Part shown: positions 25,081 to 36,920 of the stretch, piece by piece
Layout: every line of letters starts with the position of its first letter
Position numbering within the stretch: the first letter of the stretch is position 1
NCBI RefSeq assembly: GCF_008831285.2
Contig: NC_045147.1
Location: 14,424,854 to 14,488,853, forward strand
Direction of reading: 5' to 3'
DNA: 64,000 nucleotides
DNA from: Nymphaea colorata
Taxonomy: Eukaryota > Streptophyta > Magnoliopsida > Nymphaeales > Nymphaeaceae
Made by a program: the position numbers and the translations under genes
Notes under the pieces: model-generated
Databases searched by the model: none
What the model was told of the DNA's origin: nothing
What the model saw: only the letters and a program-made list of their open reading frames with translations

Positions 25081-27065
25081 AATCTCTTCTCTAAAAATTT
25101 TTAAGAAACTCCAATATTTATTTTAAAATAAGGCTTTCATGTTAAATTAAAGGCAAAAATAGACCAAGAATGGAAATTTTTTTCTTTTTTTTAGAGAGAG
25201 AAAGAGAGAGTCATGGATGAGTCAGCAATAACTTTAGACCAAAAGCAGAGGAGAGAGACAGCAGCAGACAAACACCGCCCCCCTTTTTCCAGCCCCACCA
25301 TCCACGTGCTTTGACAATTTCCATCAAACACTGTTGACGGTCAAAGTAATCCCCTTTCCTCCACTTTCCCATTTTCCAAGTCCATCACTGACTTTCCCTC
25401 CAAACAAGGAAAAACGAGGATGGAAGTCCACCGCCATAGCGCCACACACTTCTTTTTCGTTTTCAATGTGAGGGGCAACTCGCCAGTGTGCGCTTCTGCA
25501 GTTTGACCCATTTACAAGGACTGCTTCTTTGCTTATCTCTCCCAGTTGAGATTTGGCTTCCCAAACCGTGCGCCACTAATCTCGAGGCTTAGTGTGTCCC
25601 TTTTCAGTAGATTAACTCTAACTATTCCTAGGAAAGCTTGCTCCCTCCCCATTTTCTCACCACCCTCGTTGTTTGACCATACGATTCACATGCTTTTTGC
25701 GAATTAGTTTTCTTAGATGCGGCTCAATCTCGTTTGTATAATGAACAAATTCATAATTTTAATTTAATGAATTCATCCAACGCAGATATCGGAGGTGGAG
25801 AGATATCTGAATGAATGAAGAGTGAGGCACCCATCAACTAGAGTGTTGTTTATCCACTCTTAACAGTCCAGTTAGATTAAAAAACAAAAATTACATCCAA
25901 TTAATAAATTGAATCAAAATTAAATTTAAAAATTGACATCCAAATTGGATTTGAACTTAGTTTGAGATGAATGTTTGTTTGGATTACTAAAATCAATATG
26001 ACCAAATAAATCTTTCTATATCTAATATCCATGCATTTTAATAAAGCCAAACCCCAAATTATGAATCAATGATTCTAGGACCCAGCTCCAAGCCTTCCAC
26101 CAATAAGACGTGCCAACAAATCAAATCATAAGCAAAAGACCGTTCGGAAGGTATATATAACACGACAAATGGACACGAAAAAAGTTTATAATTTTTGGAA
26201 CTGTGTAATAATAATTTTATGATGCGAAAGATTCTCGGCAATTAAATACTCAAAATTTTGTTCTCCGTCCCAAGTTTAATTCATAAATATTTCATGTCCA
26301 TAGACATCGAAGCTATAATATATTTCCTTGCATTTTTTTTTTCTTTAACTATGCAAGGAATGCGTATATGTTTATTAAAGGAAGTAGGTTAGTCAATTGC
26401 TGGCGAGGTGCCGACTAGATATTGATGGCGAAAGGCCTTAAATGGCGGCTGAAAATCGCCTAGATAAGGCCACACATTTTATATCCATCCTATTGACACA
26501 AATGCAACTTTACTAGTTGTCTTTTCCTTGCATATTCTTTGGCTTCTTTCTTCTCCACAAATCTTTGTCATTGGAATGTAGCCTATTGTTGCTTGAATAT
26601 TTCTCCCAACACCCCTTCGGAAACTTCGTTTCCGTGTTGGAGTTTACAATTAATTAGCCATTCGTATTACTACTTTTTTAATCATAATACGACCTAAATT
26701 TTACCCAAACTCTTCTGCTAATTTTTTTAAATATTTTCATAAGAAAACAAGTATTACGATATTGAACTTACTCAGGAGTGGAGCATAGACTTGTTTTTTA
26801 AAAACTATAAAGATTTATATGTAAATTTAAAAATTTTTAGTTTAATATATATAAAAAATTTTGAAATTTTTTATTTCGGTTCCCGTTAAAATTTTGAAAC
26901 TATAGTTTGGCTCCTGTGACAAAAAACTCTTGACTCCGTCCTTGCACTTAACAACTGATCCGGGTTTCATGGGGGCTGTCTTATATAACTGACCCACTAA
27001 TTTAAGCTTTCCCCACCTATCTACGCCCCTGATCTTACTTATAGGTGGTCTTGCTACAATAACAA
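25081..27065. other. Intergenic DNA with promoter-like motif cluster but no gene
   Basis: At 25200-25660 composition shifts to C-rich promoter-like sequence with a G-box (CACGTG, 25303-25308) and a palindromic double W-box (TTGACGGTCAA, 25334-25344). No open frame of substance follows on either strand. The remainder is AT-rich. Bases 26930-27053, directly next to the ndhH fragment, differ in texture from the surroundings but were not identified. Confidence 0.4.
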
Positions 27066-27305
27066 TTCCCTCTCTCTGAAAATATAGAAGAAAGAAGTCT
27101 GCACACCGATATCGGCCATAAAAGGTCCAAGCCATAACAAATGCGAAGCTATACGACTCAACTCCAGCATAACTACCCTAATATAGCTGGCTCTTTTAGG
27201 TACTTGAATATTTCTCAATTCCTCATGTGCATTAACGGTTATTGCCTTCGTGAACATAGTAGCTAAATAATTCCAACTTGTTACATAAGGTAGATATTGT
27301 ATAAT
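27066..27305 (-). pseudogene. ndhH: Plastid ndhH fragment in nuclear DNA (NUPT)
   Basis: Minus-strand translation from 27305 reads [18 protein letters not shown], then [33 protein letters not shown] and FFYIFRERE. This is the N-terminal third of the plastid NAD(P)H dehydrogenase subunit H. About 80 codons are continuous without a stop but carry several substitutions from the conserved protein (for example SWN for RWD, VQTS for AQTP). Homology ends sharply on both sides. There is no start codon, no rest of the gene and no promoter, so this is a decaying nuclear copy, not a gene. Confidence 0.9.
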
Positions 27306-28256
27306 CGAAATGTAAATTGGCTTTGGTAGATTGGGGTGGGGAAGATACATGAGAGTTGGTGTGGACCGATCAAAAGTATCATGGGAGAAATTTAAAACTA
27401 TATTATCACGACTTCAAAATTATATGGGGCGCACACATCAAACCAAACCAAGGCTGGTGACTCGAGTGCCACTCAGCCAAGAAATCTTTGCTCCGCCATT
27501 GAGATTGCGGATTGCATGTGAAAAATATGAAAAAAATACGAACTCCTAACTGTCCTTTAAGCTTCTATTCGAAAGCCGTCCTACGACAGCTTTTTTTAGT
27601 GCCCGACGTCTTGAAAAGTTCACGTGTTGTGCATTCTCTTGAATGGAGGTCATAACAATATTGGCTTTTGCAAGCAAAGAGACAATATGTTTGAATTTGT
27701 GCGGCCCTTTCCACATAGGCTGCCTTCTTTGGGCAAAATTTTCAAAGCTTCATTCTTAATGTGTTCTCAGGTGGGTTACTACTTGTATACGCATGAAATT
27801 CACATCATCTTCTTAGCAAAACATATAAAATTTCTAACCGGCAATGAAAATGTGCCTGAGTTTTCAATTATAGAGAAAAAGACACATGCGGGTTCATGAT
27901 TTTGCACAAGGTTGCAAATGGGTCAGATCTGATACGGTTTTTTGTCATTTTTGCTTTATATGATTTGGCTTTCAGTGTATCTAACTGTCTAATTTTACGG
28001 TTAAATAGCCGATGAAATTGCCATTATTTCTTTGAACAAGTCTGGTGCCCGGAGCAATTTGCATTGATCAACTTAGGATAGAAACTATATCTTGGGCACT
28101 GTTTAATTTTGTCATTTTACGCTTGGTTACACGAATGAGCAGCGGTGAAGTGTTCACAAATTAAGTTGGTATTTTTAGTCCGACAGACATTTTGTCCGAC
28201 TGAAAATTCTTAAATTAAAAAAAAAATGCTTCTATTCCTTTCAGTGTAATTCAATT

Positions 28257-28640
28257 GAATCAAATACTTAACCGAATGAACTGTTTAAAAAGATTGGATA
28301 TAGTAAAAAAAAAAAACATCCAAGTAAGAAATTGGATTGGAATCGGTTTTAGGAAATGACATTCAATTAGATTCTGATTTGGATTTAAATAAATATTTGT
28401 TTCGATCAGATTTGATTTTGAATGAATATCTTGTATTCAACATCCATATATTTTGAAAGTCGGTACTTAACATATCCTAATGCATGTGGTCTGGGATCAG
28501 ACCTGATTCTAATTTTCAATTCAGTTTTGGATATGAGGCACTATCCTTCTTTGATATTTGAACCTGAATTTGAATTTGAGCATGTGGACATCTGAGTGTT
28601 GGGAATACATCCGATCCAGATCCAGTAGTCGACATCACCG
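28257..28640. repeat. Dispersed degenerate GGATCC/GGATTTGGAT-type repeat
   Basis: Stretch dense in degenerate words such as GATTTGGAT, GATCAGA and CCGATCCAGATCCAG. Similar texture occurs at 1-130, 30595-30845, 40860-41060 and 48960-49190. Probably remnants of one old repeat family; no coding domain. Confidence 0.45.
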
Positions 28641-28790
28641 CATGCAACAGTGTAGAAGAGTTGTTCTGGTCTTTTGAAAATTATATTCCATTGTTTTCCT
28701 TATGAGGGTTCCCTTAGGAGAAGTAAGACATGCATTAATAGCCTATCCTCGAATGATAAAGTTCGAAGCGTGGATTTTGAGATCTCCAAT

Positions 28791-28924
28791 CTCTTGGTAA
28801 AGGGAATAGTTTGTGATTCTTTAATGAATCTATTTGCAAAATTGAGCAAATTCATGGAATACCAAAATTCCAACCTTGGAGAATATTCATGGAGCAGTTA
28901 TAAATTATTCTCATTGCCAAACAA
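28791..28924. mobile_element. MITE-like inverted-repeat element, family A copy 1
   Basis: The left end (TTGGTAAAGGGAATAGTTTG) faces the right end (TTATTCTCATTGCCAAACAA) as an imperfect inverted repeat. The interior (AATTCATGGAATAC ... GAGAATATTCATGGA) matches the interior of the element at 32461-32592, so these are two copies of one roughly 130-bp family. Confidence 0.6.
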
Positions 28925-31900
28925 CCCCCCGCAGGTTTTGAAAACTTTAGTTTTCTTCCAGAAGCTACAAAATTTTAAAGAAAAACATTAAGCTGCCCGC
29001 TTGTTTATATGAACTGGAGTTTCATCTACAGTTTTCACGCTGTTTGATTTACTTGAAAACGAGGGATATATTCTTCAACATTTTGAAAAGTACTTGGTAA
29101 ATGGCAAGGCCATGCAGTGCATCACAGTTTTCTCCCGTTCTGCGTTTCAAGCAGCCGTGTGCTTGGCGACGTGTCACTTGTGGGATTTGGTGGGAAGCAA
29201 CTCGAGCATTTTGCTTGTTATCTCGAGCACTTTGCTTGTTATCTTTCTTTTTTCCCGTCACCTTGCCTTGCCTTTCTTTCTTCTTTCGCCAAGGTTGCTG
29301 CTGATAGATCTTGCATAACAAATCAAAACCAAGCAAGTGGAAAGTATGCTTCTATCACACGCACAGTAGAATGTTGACAACCTGACTATTAAGTTTATTT
29401 CTCCGGCCTCATTTGATGTACGTTATTAAATATTTAACAAGGAGGGAAGTAAGCACATCACATTACAAGAGGCCAGAAAGCATACTCGTTCTGCTAAACC
29501 TTGAGTTTCAGGACCTCTCCCTCAATTACATGCAGCAAGGCAATAGAGCAGTGTGTTTAATCACAACTTACATGTTGGGAAACGCCTGCTTGAAATGTTC
29601 ATTTTGTTGCTTGATTCAAGGCAATGCTTTCTTGTTTCTCAGCTCACAGACTCAGCCGCTCATATGATTCAGCAAGCACAAAGTCCTAAACAGTATACCG
29701 TCTACTTTTCCACCTTTCCTACATTCTTATCCCCATGGCGGAAAGCTCTTTTGAGACTGGAGTCTTTAGGTAAGGCACTTCATGGAGGTGAAGGGGCACA
29801 ACGACTTTAGTGATTGCATTGCATCACTCTCCTGCATCTTTTCAAACAGAAAATGTTTACTGGGCACATTCTTCAATGTCTAGAAGCGCTCAACCTTGAC
29901 CAACCCATTTCATTATTTTGCTTCTCCATTCGAAGATCTTCCAATCTTCAGATCTCAACCACAATAGCTTTGTTGGCGGAGCTACAATGTGGTGGTCACT
30001 TGCGCACACCAGCCTCTTATTAAATTAGTGCCCGCTCTACCGGTGCGTCAGCTACTAACCCACTTCATGCAATATGATTGCCCATATATTTTATGCAATT
30101 TATCTACCAACACGAATTTTCAGGTTCTTCAAAATTTTAATGTATTGATACCTTAAATGTCCATTTACCATGTTTTCTAGCTAGGTTTACAGATGAAACC
30201 CAACTCAAGGGAGTCAGATTATGCCCGGCTCGAGCTAGGCTCAAGCTCGGTTAGCTCGAGCTGCATTAACCTAATTATCTCTAGACAGAAGCAGAGGTAT
30301 AAATTATTGGCTAAGAGGCACTAATTCAAAAGACTTTTGGACTATTTAAGTACATAATGAAATGATTGAGAGACACTAAGCAAATGAATGCCAACAATGT
30401 GTTTTGAAATCAAAAGCTTTATCAGACAACTACAAAAACAGCCGTTATTACATCAAAGGCGTTTTGTAAGAAAGTAAGACAAATCTTAGACATCTTATTA
30501 ACTAGTCTAATCAAACCTGAAGACATCGGATTCGAATCAGATGTACTCTTAACTATATTCACTGTTTCAAACATTCACATGTTCCGCCAACGAGAAAAGT
30601 GTATGTCTTATTTGAATCTAAATCCAATCTGTATCCAAATTTTCGAATTTACCTCTGAATTTAAATTTGTCTTTGAAACCAAATCCAAACTGTATTGCTA
30701 CATTAGAAGAACCATATGGACATCAGCTATAAGACATTTCCAATCTGATCCAAATCCAGATCCAGTCAGATATTTATTTAAATCTAAAACTGAATTCGAA
30801 TATGATCAGGGGAAATTTCTTAAATTCGAATCCAATTCGATTTCTTAATTTAGTTGTTAATTTTTTTTCCATATCCAATTTTTTGAACAATTCAGTCGAG
30901 ACTCGAAATCAGATTTAGCGACATCCTCTACCCACGCAGTCAAGCACATGCAACTCAAACTCAATTTTTCCAATGCATGCAGTTCAGTCATTGGCTCAAA
31001 CTCAGACTTGTTTAATGAACTAACACAGGCCGAGCCAAAGTTAAATGAGCCGGGCTCGAGCTTCTTGAACTCTTGTAAAGCCCCTGCATGGCCGCTAGGC
31101 TTGTAATCTTCTGCTGTCAATCTCTTGTACAGAAACAAGCCATGGGCTCCCCAAATCAAGGCGACTTGTTTGGCCCATTTCTGGTGTCTCCCTTTCTTTT
31201 TCAACCACTGTTATGAACGCCCACCAATCACAGAATTCATGGAACATTGAATTCCAAAAAAGCTACACACAGTGTTCTTCATCCTTAGCCAATTCAGAAG
31301 AAGAGTTGGAAAAAGAATCTGGCAACTGGTTGTAGGTGGAAAATTTTAATGGAAGTTTTCTTCTCCAGCTTTCTTGTGATGCACAGACCAGCCAGTTGGT
31401 AGGTGCCTCCCATTTTTTATTTTATCAAATGGAAGAGATCGGAGATGGCCAAGCTAGCTAACATGCGAGGAGCACGCACCCCTATGACATGAAATTAAGC
31501 TGCCATCTAGATGTACATGATTGTGATATAAGTTGAAATAATTTGTACATATTCGTTTAATGGTGGGTCATAATAATAAAGCTATGTTGGTAGGAAGAGC
31601 TAGAGTAATATTTGAGCCGTCTTCAATCTTTTGATGTTGTAGTATCAGTTACGTACTCCCTACTTCTTCTCCTTTCAAAGTCCATTGGGAACAAAGTTTC
31701 AAAGGAGTAGAAAGCTTTTGTTTTTGCATGCTTGTCTTCGGGCGTGCATTAGGGCAGCTGACCCGTTAACCGACCTGTAAAGGCCCCGCAGGCCGCAAGT
31801 CATCTTTATTTTAAAACCTCCAAGACCATACCATTATGTTTCTAAGGTTTTGGTTTGCTTTGGAGCCTACTTGCCTGCTTCAATTTAAACAATTTTTTTT

Positions 31901-32034
31901 TTCATCAAATTTTGAAAAAGAAAAAAGATTTCTCCTCTCTACTATCATTTAATTTCTAATTATTAGCTTAAATGTACAATCTTCATGAAATGCAAAGACT
32001 CCATTACATATCTCAAATCATGTAATTAATTTCA
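28925..32034. other. Intergenic DNA, no gene recognised
   Basis: AT-rich. Contains another block of the dispersed GATCCAAATCC-type repeat (30595-30845) and CTCGAGC/GGCTCGAG word clusters at about 30225-30265 and 31045-31065. Open stretches of up to about 115 codons show no known domain. Confidence 0.45.
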
Positions 32035-32046
32035 ATATATATATAT

Positions 32047-32085
<39 letters not shown>
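32035..32085. repeat. (AT)n microsatellite
   Basis: AT dinucleotide run with one interruption near the middle. Confidence 0.9.
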
Positions 32086-32460
32086 CCATAATCCATGCCC
32101 TAGACTCTTAATTTGTTAAGGAGGCCCGGGATCTTTTGTACTTGTTTTGTTCAAATAGTGGGGACACAGTGTAGCCGTTGATCTAGGATGACTCTTTGTG
32201 TTTCTAAACTACATAATTCCTTCTGTTAATTGTGTGTTTGCTTCTTTTGTTCTTCTTGATCTCAGGATTGTGAGAGGGCCTCATCCTTGATCGACCTAAC
32301 TTAGTCATGCTTGTTAACTAGTCGGGATGAGCCAAGCTTAAGTTTTAATATGCTTGAAGGTCGAACTTCGACCTAAGCCTGGCATGTTGCCCAGTCTTAC
32401 TAGCAGTCGTTCCACCCTATTTTGATGGATAATAAGAATTGTACGGATCATTATAAGGGC

Positions 32461-32592
32461 TTGTTTGATAGAGGAAACAGTTTGTAACTATTTTTTGAAT
32501 CCACCTCATAGATTGGACATATTCATGCAATACTTCTCGAACTTTGGGGAATATTCTTTGAAAGGTTACAAATTGTTCTTGTTACCAAACAA
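32461..32592. mobile_element. MITE-like inverted-repeat element, family A copy 2
   Basis: The left end (TTGTTTGATAGAGGAAACAG, then TTTGTAAC) is inverted at the right end (GTTACAAATTGTTCTTG, then TTACCAAACAA). The interior is alignable with the element at 28791-28924. Non-coding. Confidence 0.65.
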
Positions 32593-35500
32593 CTTGAAGG
32601 GATCTTTTTGTTCTTCTTTCTCCTTTTTAACTCTTTGCTTTTCCTTTGTTAAATCGCCCTTTGAGAACTAGAAGCTGAAGAAAGTCTATAGGCGGCTGGA
32701 AGAAAATGAAAGTGAAGACATCTGTTATCTGAAAGACATATATATATACATATGTATATACACACGGTCAGAAGTGGAGCCAAGGTGGGGCTGGCGAGCC
32801 ACCTTACGTTTTGAAGAATTAATTTTTCCATTTGAAAATTTTTCAAAATTGTCAGATTGGCCCTTTTGAAATATTTTTAAAAATTTTATTCGGTATGTCG
32901 TATGACCATTCGAACCGCCGAATGATGTATGTGTCCTGCAGTATTGGCTTCACAAGTGTCTCTGAGAAAAGCTTTTAGATGAGCTAAGAAAAGCTTTACT
33001 TTAACAAATCAAATTAGCTGAGTGAACTTTGAATGTAAATCAACATATTTTAGCCACCGTATATATGTAAACCGACACAAGTTTGTCTAAATCTGACTCT
33101 TGCTGGAAATCATAGCATCTGCTTTCGTAATATTAAGATGTCATGTTAAAGAGCATCGTGCGAACCCCGCCTTCAACTATTGAAATCTCTGCTGATCATG
33201 TCAGCTTCTGCTTGATTCCTGTAGTTGATTTGGACTAACTTCTTCAGATCAAACACATTATTTCTCGGTCTACATTGAAAAGGGAGATGCACATGTGTAG
33301 ACTAAAAGGCCACTGAGGATAACACATTTTTTGTATAAGATGTTCAGATCAGGAAACCGTCGCCATCACTCTTTTCATGTGGAGAAACAAAGCAGAAAAT
33401 TAAGGACCTGATCAGCTGTTCTTTTTTCGCTAAAAGCGGGTTGGGGAATTCCCTTTCCATTTGTTAGAAAGAATAAAAGAATATGAAGACAACCAAAACC
33501 AAGCATGGCAGATGAGCCTCGTTGGCTCCTGCTTTCATCCGCAGTTGCGGTGTATGATATCTGATGTGATGGCAACAGAGAAGAATTTTTCGTGTGCCAG
33601 TATGGTTAATGACAAAAAAAAGGCCCGTGACTAATGAAAAAAGAGTCCTCTTTGTGAGGACAAAAAAAAGGACTTGAAAAAAAGTGGAAAGATTGAAAAA
33701 AAACTTTACTTTTTTAAATAATTGCCAAAATGTTCTACCTAACGGCACACGCAACTCACTCTCACGGAGAATTGGGTCGTGACAGGGTCCTAGTTTCTGT
33801 CTACTCATCATTCATCAAAGCTTTTCCATGCATGGTTGGCCCCTGGGGGGCTACAGACTGATGGATGGTCCTCGAGAAGATGGTACAAGAAAGAAGGTCG
33901 TATTCAGTGATGATGGTGAAGAAACCAACAAAATTATTACCAAATCTTTAGGTGCTTTTTCTTTTTCTTTGGTTTATTATACCATAAACTTGTACATAGA
34001 TTAGCAAGAGTGATAGCATAGCTGGTTGGGTTGTCACAAGAGAAGGCCTACATTGTCATTTTGATTTCTCATTGCTGTTGTGATTTTTTGTATACTGACT
34101 TCATACTACGCACCAGTGCAGTCCTGAATCTCTAAAAATAAAAGGTAAGGACAAAGGTTTCATCTCTCATTAGAGTTGTGGAAAAACGTATTCCTTTTGT
34201 TCTTGCAAAAAACTTTAATATATGTTGTCTTACTTAAGCTTAATGGGGTGTTTGTTTACCTTGGAGTTGAGATCCCAAGTGTTTTGAGGTCATTAGTAAT
34301 CTCAGATCCAATTATGGAGCCAGAAAGATTTTGTTGAATGATAACTTGGCTGCATGTAAGACTGCGGGGGACTAGCCCAAGTATACGCCCCACTTTGGAC
34401 AAAGTAATCAGATAATAAATAGTTCTTCATCATTCAAGGTTAATTACTTGAAGCGTTGAAGTATGAATTATGCGTGCAGATCTATATGAGCTCTAAAATT
34501 TTGCAGATCTAAAACGCATATTCGTCCTTTTGGTGCATTTTTTCCTTGCTGATCCTTAGGTCCGTTTAGAAGGGAGTCCTTTTTTTTCGCTGTCGATCAT
34601 ATACCATTGTTTCTTGGTGCTTGTTCCATCTGCAATAGTTTAATAAATTATCTACTAAAACATAAAGATATTCTAAAGGATTTTCGTTGATTTGTTAGAT
34701 GCGATGTTTCAGCTTTTAAAATAAAAAATGCAAGTCCAAACATTATTTCAAATTAGAAAAAGGATTAAATGTGAAGCACAAGCAAAAGCATAGTGAAGTT
34801 TGAGCGAACGAAGATGCCTGATAAGTCCCCCCTAGTATCAGTCAAAGTTGATCTCCTTATTCAATGTTTTAAAAATTTTATTATAATTCTTCCCTAGAAG
34901 GGGTATCTCTGTTTCTTCTCAAATATGTTTAATGGTTGTTTAGTTGTCCTGGTTCCTATCAATTTTTATATTGGAAATAAAATTACTAGCAGTGGGTTTG
35001 GGATCTGCCTAACCAGGGACTAGAGCCTGGTGTGGAAGTGGGCTGGATTTTTACACAGTGAAATACTTTAGGATCTTCTCATACTTTAGGATCTTCTCAC
35101 AATATGCTAGTCTGCTCTTAACCACCGTCTCGGGAGTTTCATGCACGTAATTAAACTTTCTTAGTAAAGGTAAGGGTTCGTAATTCATTCTACAAATGGA
35201 AGAACATCTCAATTGACTTAATGTTTGCATAATTTATATTTTGTAACTATTTTATATATAATCTTATAGGTTTTGTCATACGAACTTATCCTAGCAGTCC
35301 CACTTACATCACCTCATCAAATTTCAAGGCTCATCCATCCTTGTGACCTTCATTTGTTCATTCGAAAACTTGGACTTCTGCTCAGTTCTTTTTCTGGTTG
35401 ATCGGAGAACCTACGGCTGCGAACGACCCACAGGTTCCATCAAATGCATTTCTTATGCAGGACACTTTGTATGTTGCAAAATGATCCACGTTCCTTTGTG

Positions 35501-36084
35501 GATCTTCTTTTCCTTACTATGATAAAGTTATACTCATGGTTACTCGATCGATTCGATTTTTCAAATTTTAAAGAACTTTTATAACATTCACTATCTAAGA
35601 TAAATGGTGGAGCTAGAATATTTTGGTGGAAGAGCACTTGAGTTAGTGACACAAGTTTGGTGTAGACAGCATAATTTTTGAGTCATGTTAATGTGATCTC
35701 AAAATACTGTAATGAGATTTTTGATGGGCAGCTGACAAGTAGCACTGCTACTGTGCAAGATTGGCCATTCAAACAAGCAAATGGAACGCGTGCACGGATT
35801 CAAACATACATATATGCACACACTCTTATGTGTGTGTGTGTGCATGCATGCGTGTGAAAGGTGTGTGTGTTTTGCTAATTGACAATTGCATCTTTAGGTG
35901 TACAGGCAAGTGCTTTTCATTCGATTGGAAACAATGTGTTTGTAGTCTTCTGTCAAATAGTGCGCTTGCATTTGTCATTTCGTTTTTAAAATATTTATGC
36001 ATTTATGATGTGAAAAATCAATAGCCCAAAAATCATCGAAACTTGAGATGAAAAGCTCAATCCTTTCACTAGGCTAATCATTCT
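32593..36084. other. Intergenic DNA, no gene recognised
   Basis: AT-rich. A block at 32770-32800 (GGAGCCAAGGTGGGGCTGGC) is the reverse complement of a module repeated at 42985-43105. A perfect 18-bp tandem doubling (ATACTTTAGGATCTTCTC) lies at 35063-35098. TG-rich simple repeats lie at 35828-35870. Confidence 0.45.
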
Positions 36085-36115
36085 AAAGTTTTTTCTTTTT
36101 CTTTTGATAATTTAG

Positions 36116-36166
<51 letters not shown>

Positions 36167-36826
36167 TTAGAGATTGAAAAAGAGGATAAAATCAGGCCGA
36201 AAGGCGTAGTCGATAGACAATAGGTGAATATTTCTATACTACCCCTTGTTGGTCTCGAGGGATGGAAGAGGTTAGGTTTGCTGAAAAATGGTTATTGGTT
36301 CAAGGACGCAAGGTGACCTTGCTTTTTTAAGGGTAAAAAGGGATAGTGGAAAGGCCTCAAGCCAATGTCCGAGTACCAGGTACTACGACGCTGAAGTAAC
36401 CCATGTCGTACTCATAGAAAAAGCTTGAACAACTTTCAACAAAAGGGTACATGTACCAGAAACCGAGAGAGGTGGGTTGGTAGAGAATACCTAGGGGCGT
36501 GAGACAACTAAGAAACTTGGCAAAATAGCCCTTAACTTCGGGAGAAAGGGTGCCTCCTTACAAAGGGGGTCAAAGTGACCAGGCCTGGGTGACTATTTAA
36601 CAAAAACACCGGTCTATGCAAAGTCGGAAGACCATGTATGGGGGCTGATGCCTGCCTAGTGCCGGAAGGTCAAGAAAGTTGGTGATCATGACAGGGAAGC
36701 CGGCGACCGAAGCCCCTGTGAACGACGGTCATATCTATAACGGTCCTAAGATAGCGAAATTCCTTGTCGGGATATATATATATATATATATAATGCTAAA
36801 TTATCAAAAGAAAAAGAAAAAACTTT
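36085..36826. repeat. Large palindrome: perfect 33-bp inverted repeats around a plastid insertion
   Basis: Bases 36085-36117 (starting AAAGTTTTTTCTTTTTCTTT) recur exactly, inverted, at 36794-36826. Inside each arm is a TA microsatellite (36119-36163 and about 36772-36792) that extends the symmetry. Between them lie a 30-bp spacer and the plastid 23S rRNA fragment. The arrangement suggests that a perfect TA-rich hairpin locus was opened and filled with plastid DNA. Confidence 0.85.
36194..36771 (+). pseudogene. rrn23: Plastid 23S rRNA fragment in nuclear DNA (NUPT)
   Basis: About 578 bp matches an internal part of plastid 23S rRNA: AGGCCGAAAGGCGTAGTCGA at the left, GGGTACATGTACCAGAAACC in the middle, GCCGGAAGGTCAAGAAAGTT and TAACGGTCCTAAGATAGCGA near the right end. 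Many differences from the plastid consensus are G to A or C to T, as expected for methylated nuclear copies of plastid DNA. It starts and ends abruptly and lies between TA repeats, so it cannot make functional rRNA. Confidence 0.95.
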
Positions 36827-36849
36827 AAAACGATTATATATATATAAAA

Positions 36850-36920
36850 CACTTAGAGATTGGAGAAGAGGATAAGATGGTAAACCCAGCCTTACTGGAG
36901 AAGAGGATAAGATGATAAAC
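36850..36920. repeat. Short direct repeats flanking the plastid insertion
   Basis: CACTTAGAGATTGGAGAAGA at 36850 repeats, with three changes, the 30-bp spacer at 36164 just left of the 23S fragment. TGGAGAAGAGGATAAGATG is repeated again at about 36896. Together these give three related copies around the insertion. Confidence 0.7.

Noticed and set aside
24634-25126. Ser/Pro/Phe-rich open frames
   Set aside because: Low-complexity TC/GA tracts of an inverted-repeat element.
33464-33811. 115-codon minus-strand frame with hydrophobic segments
   Set aside because: Poly-A/T-driven Phe/Lys runs and no recognisable family.
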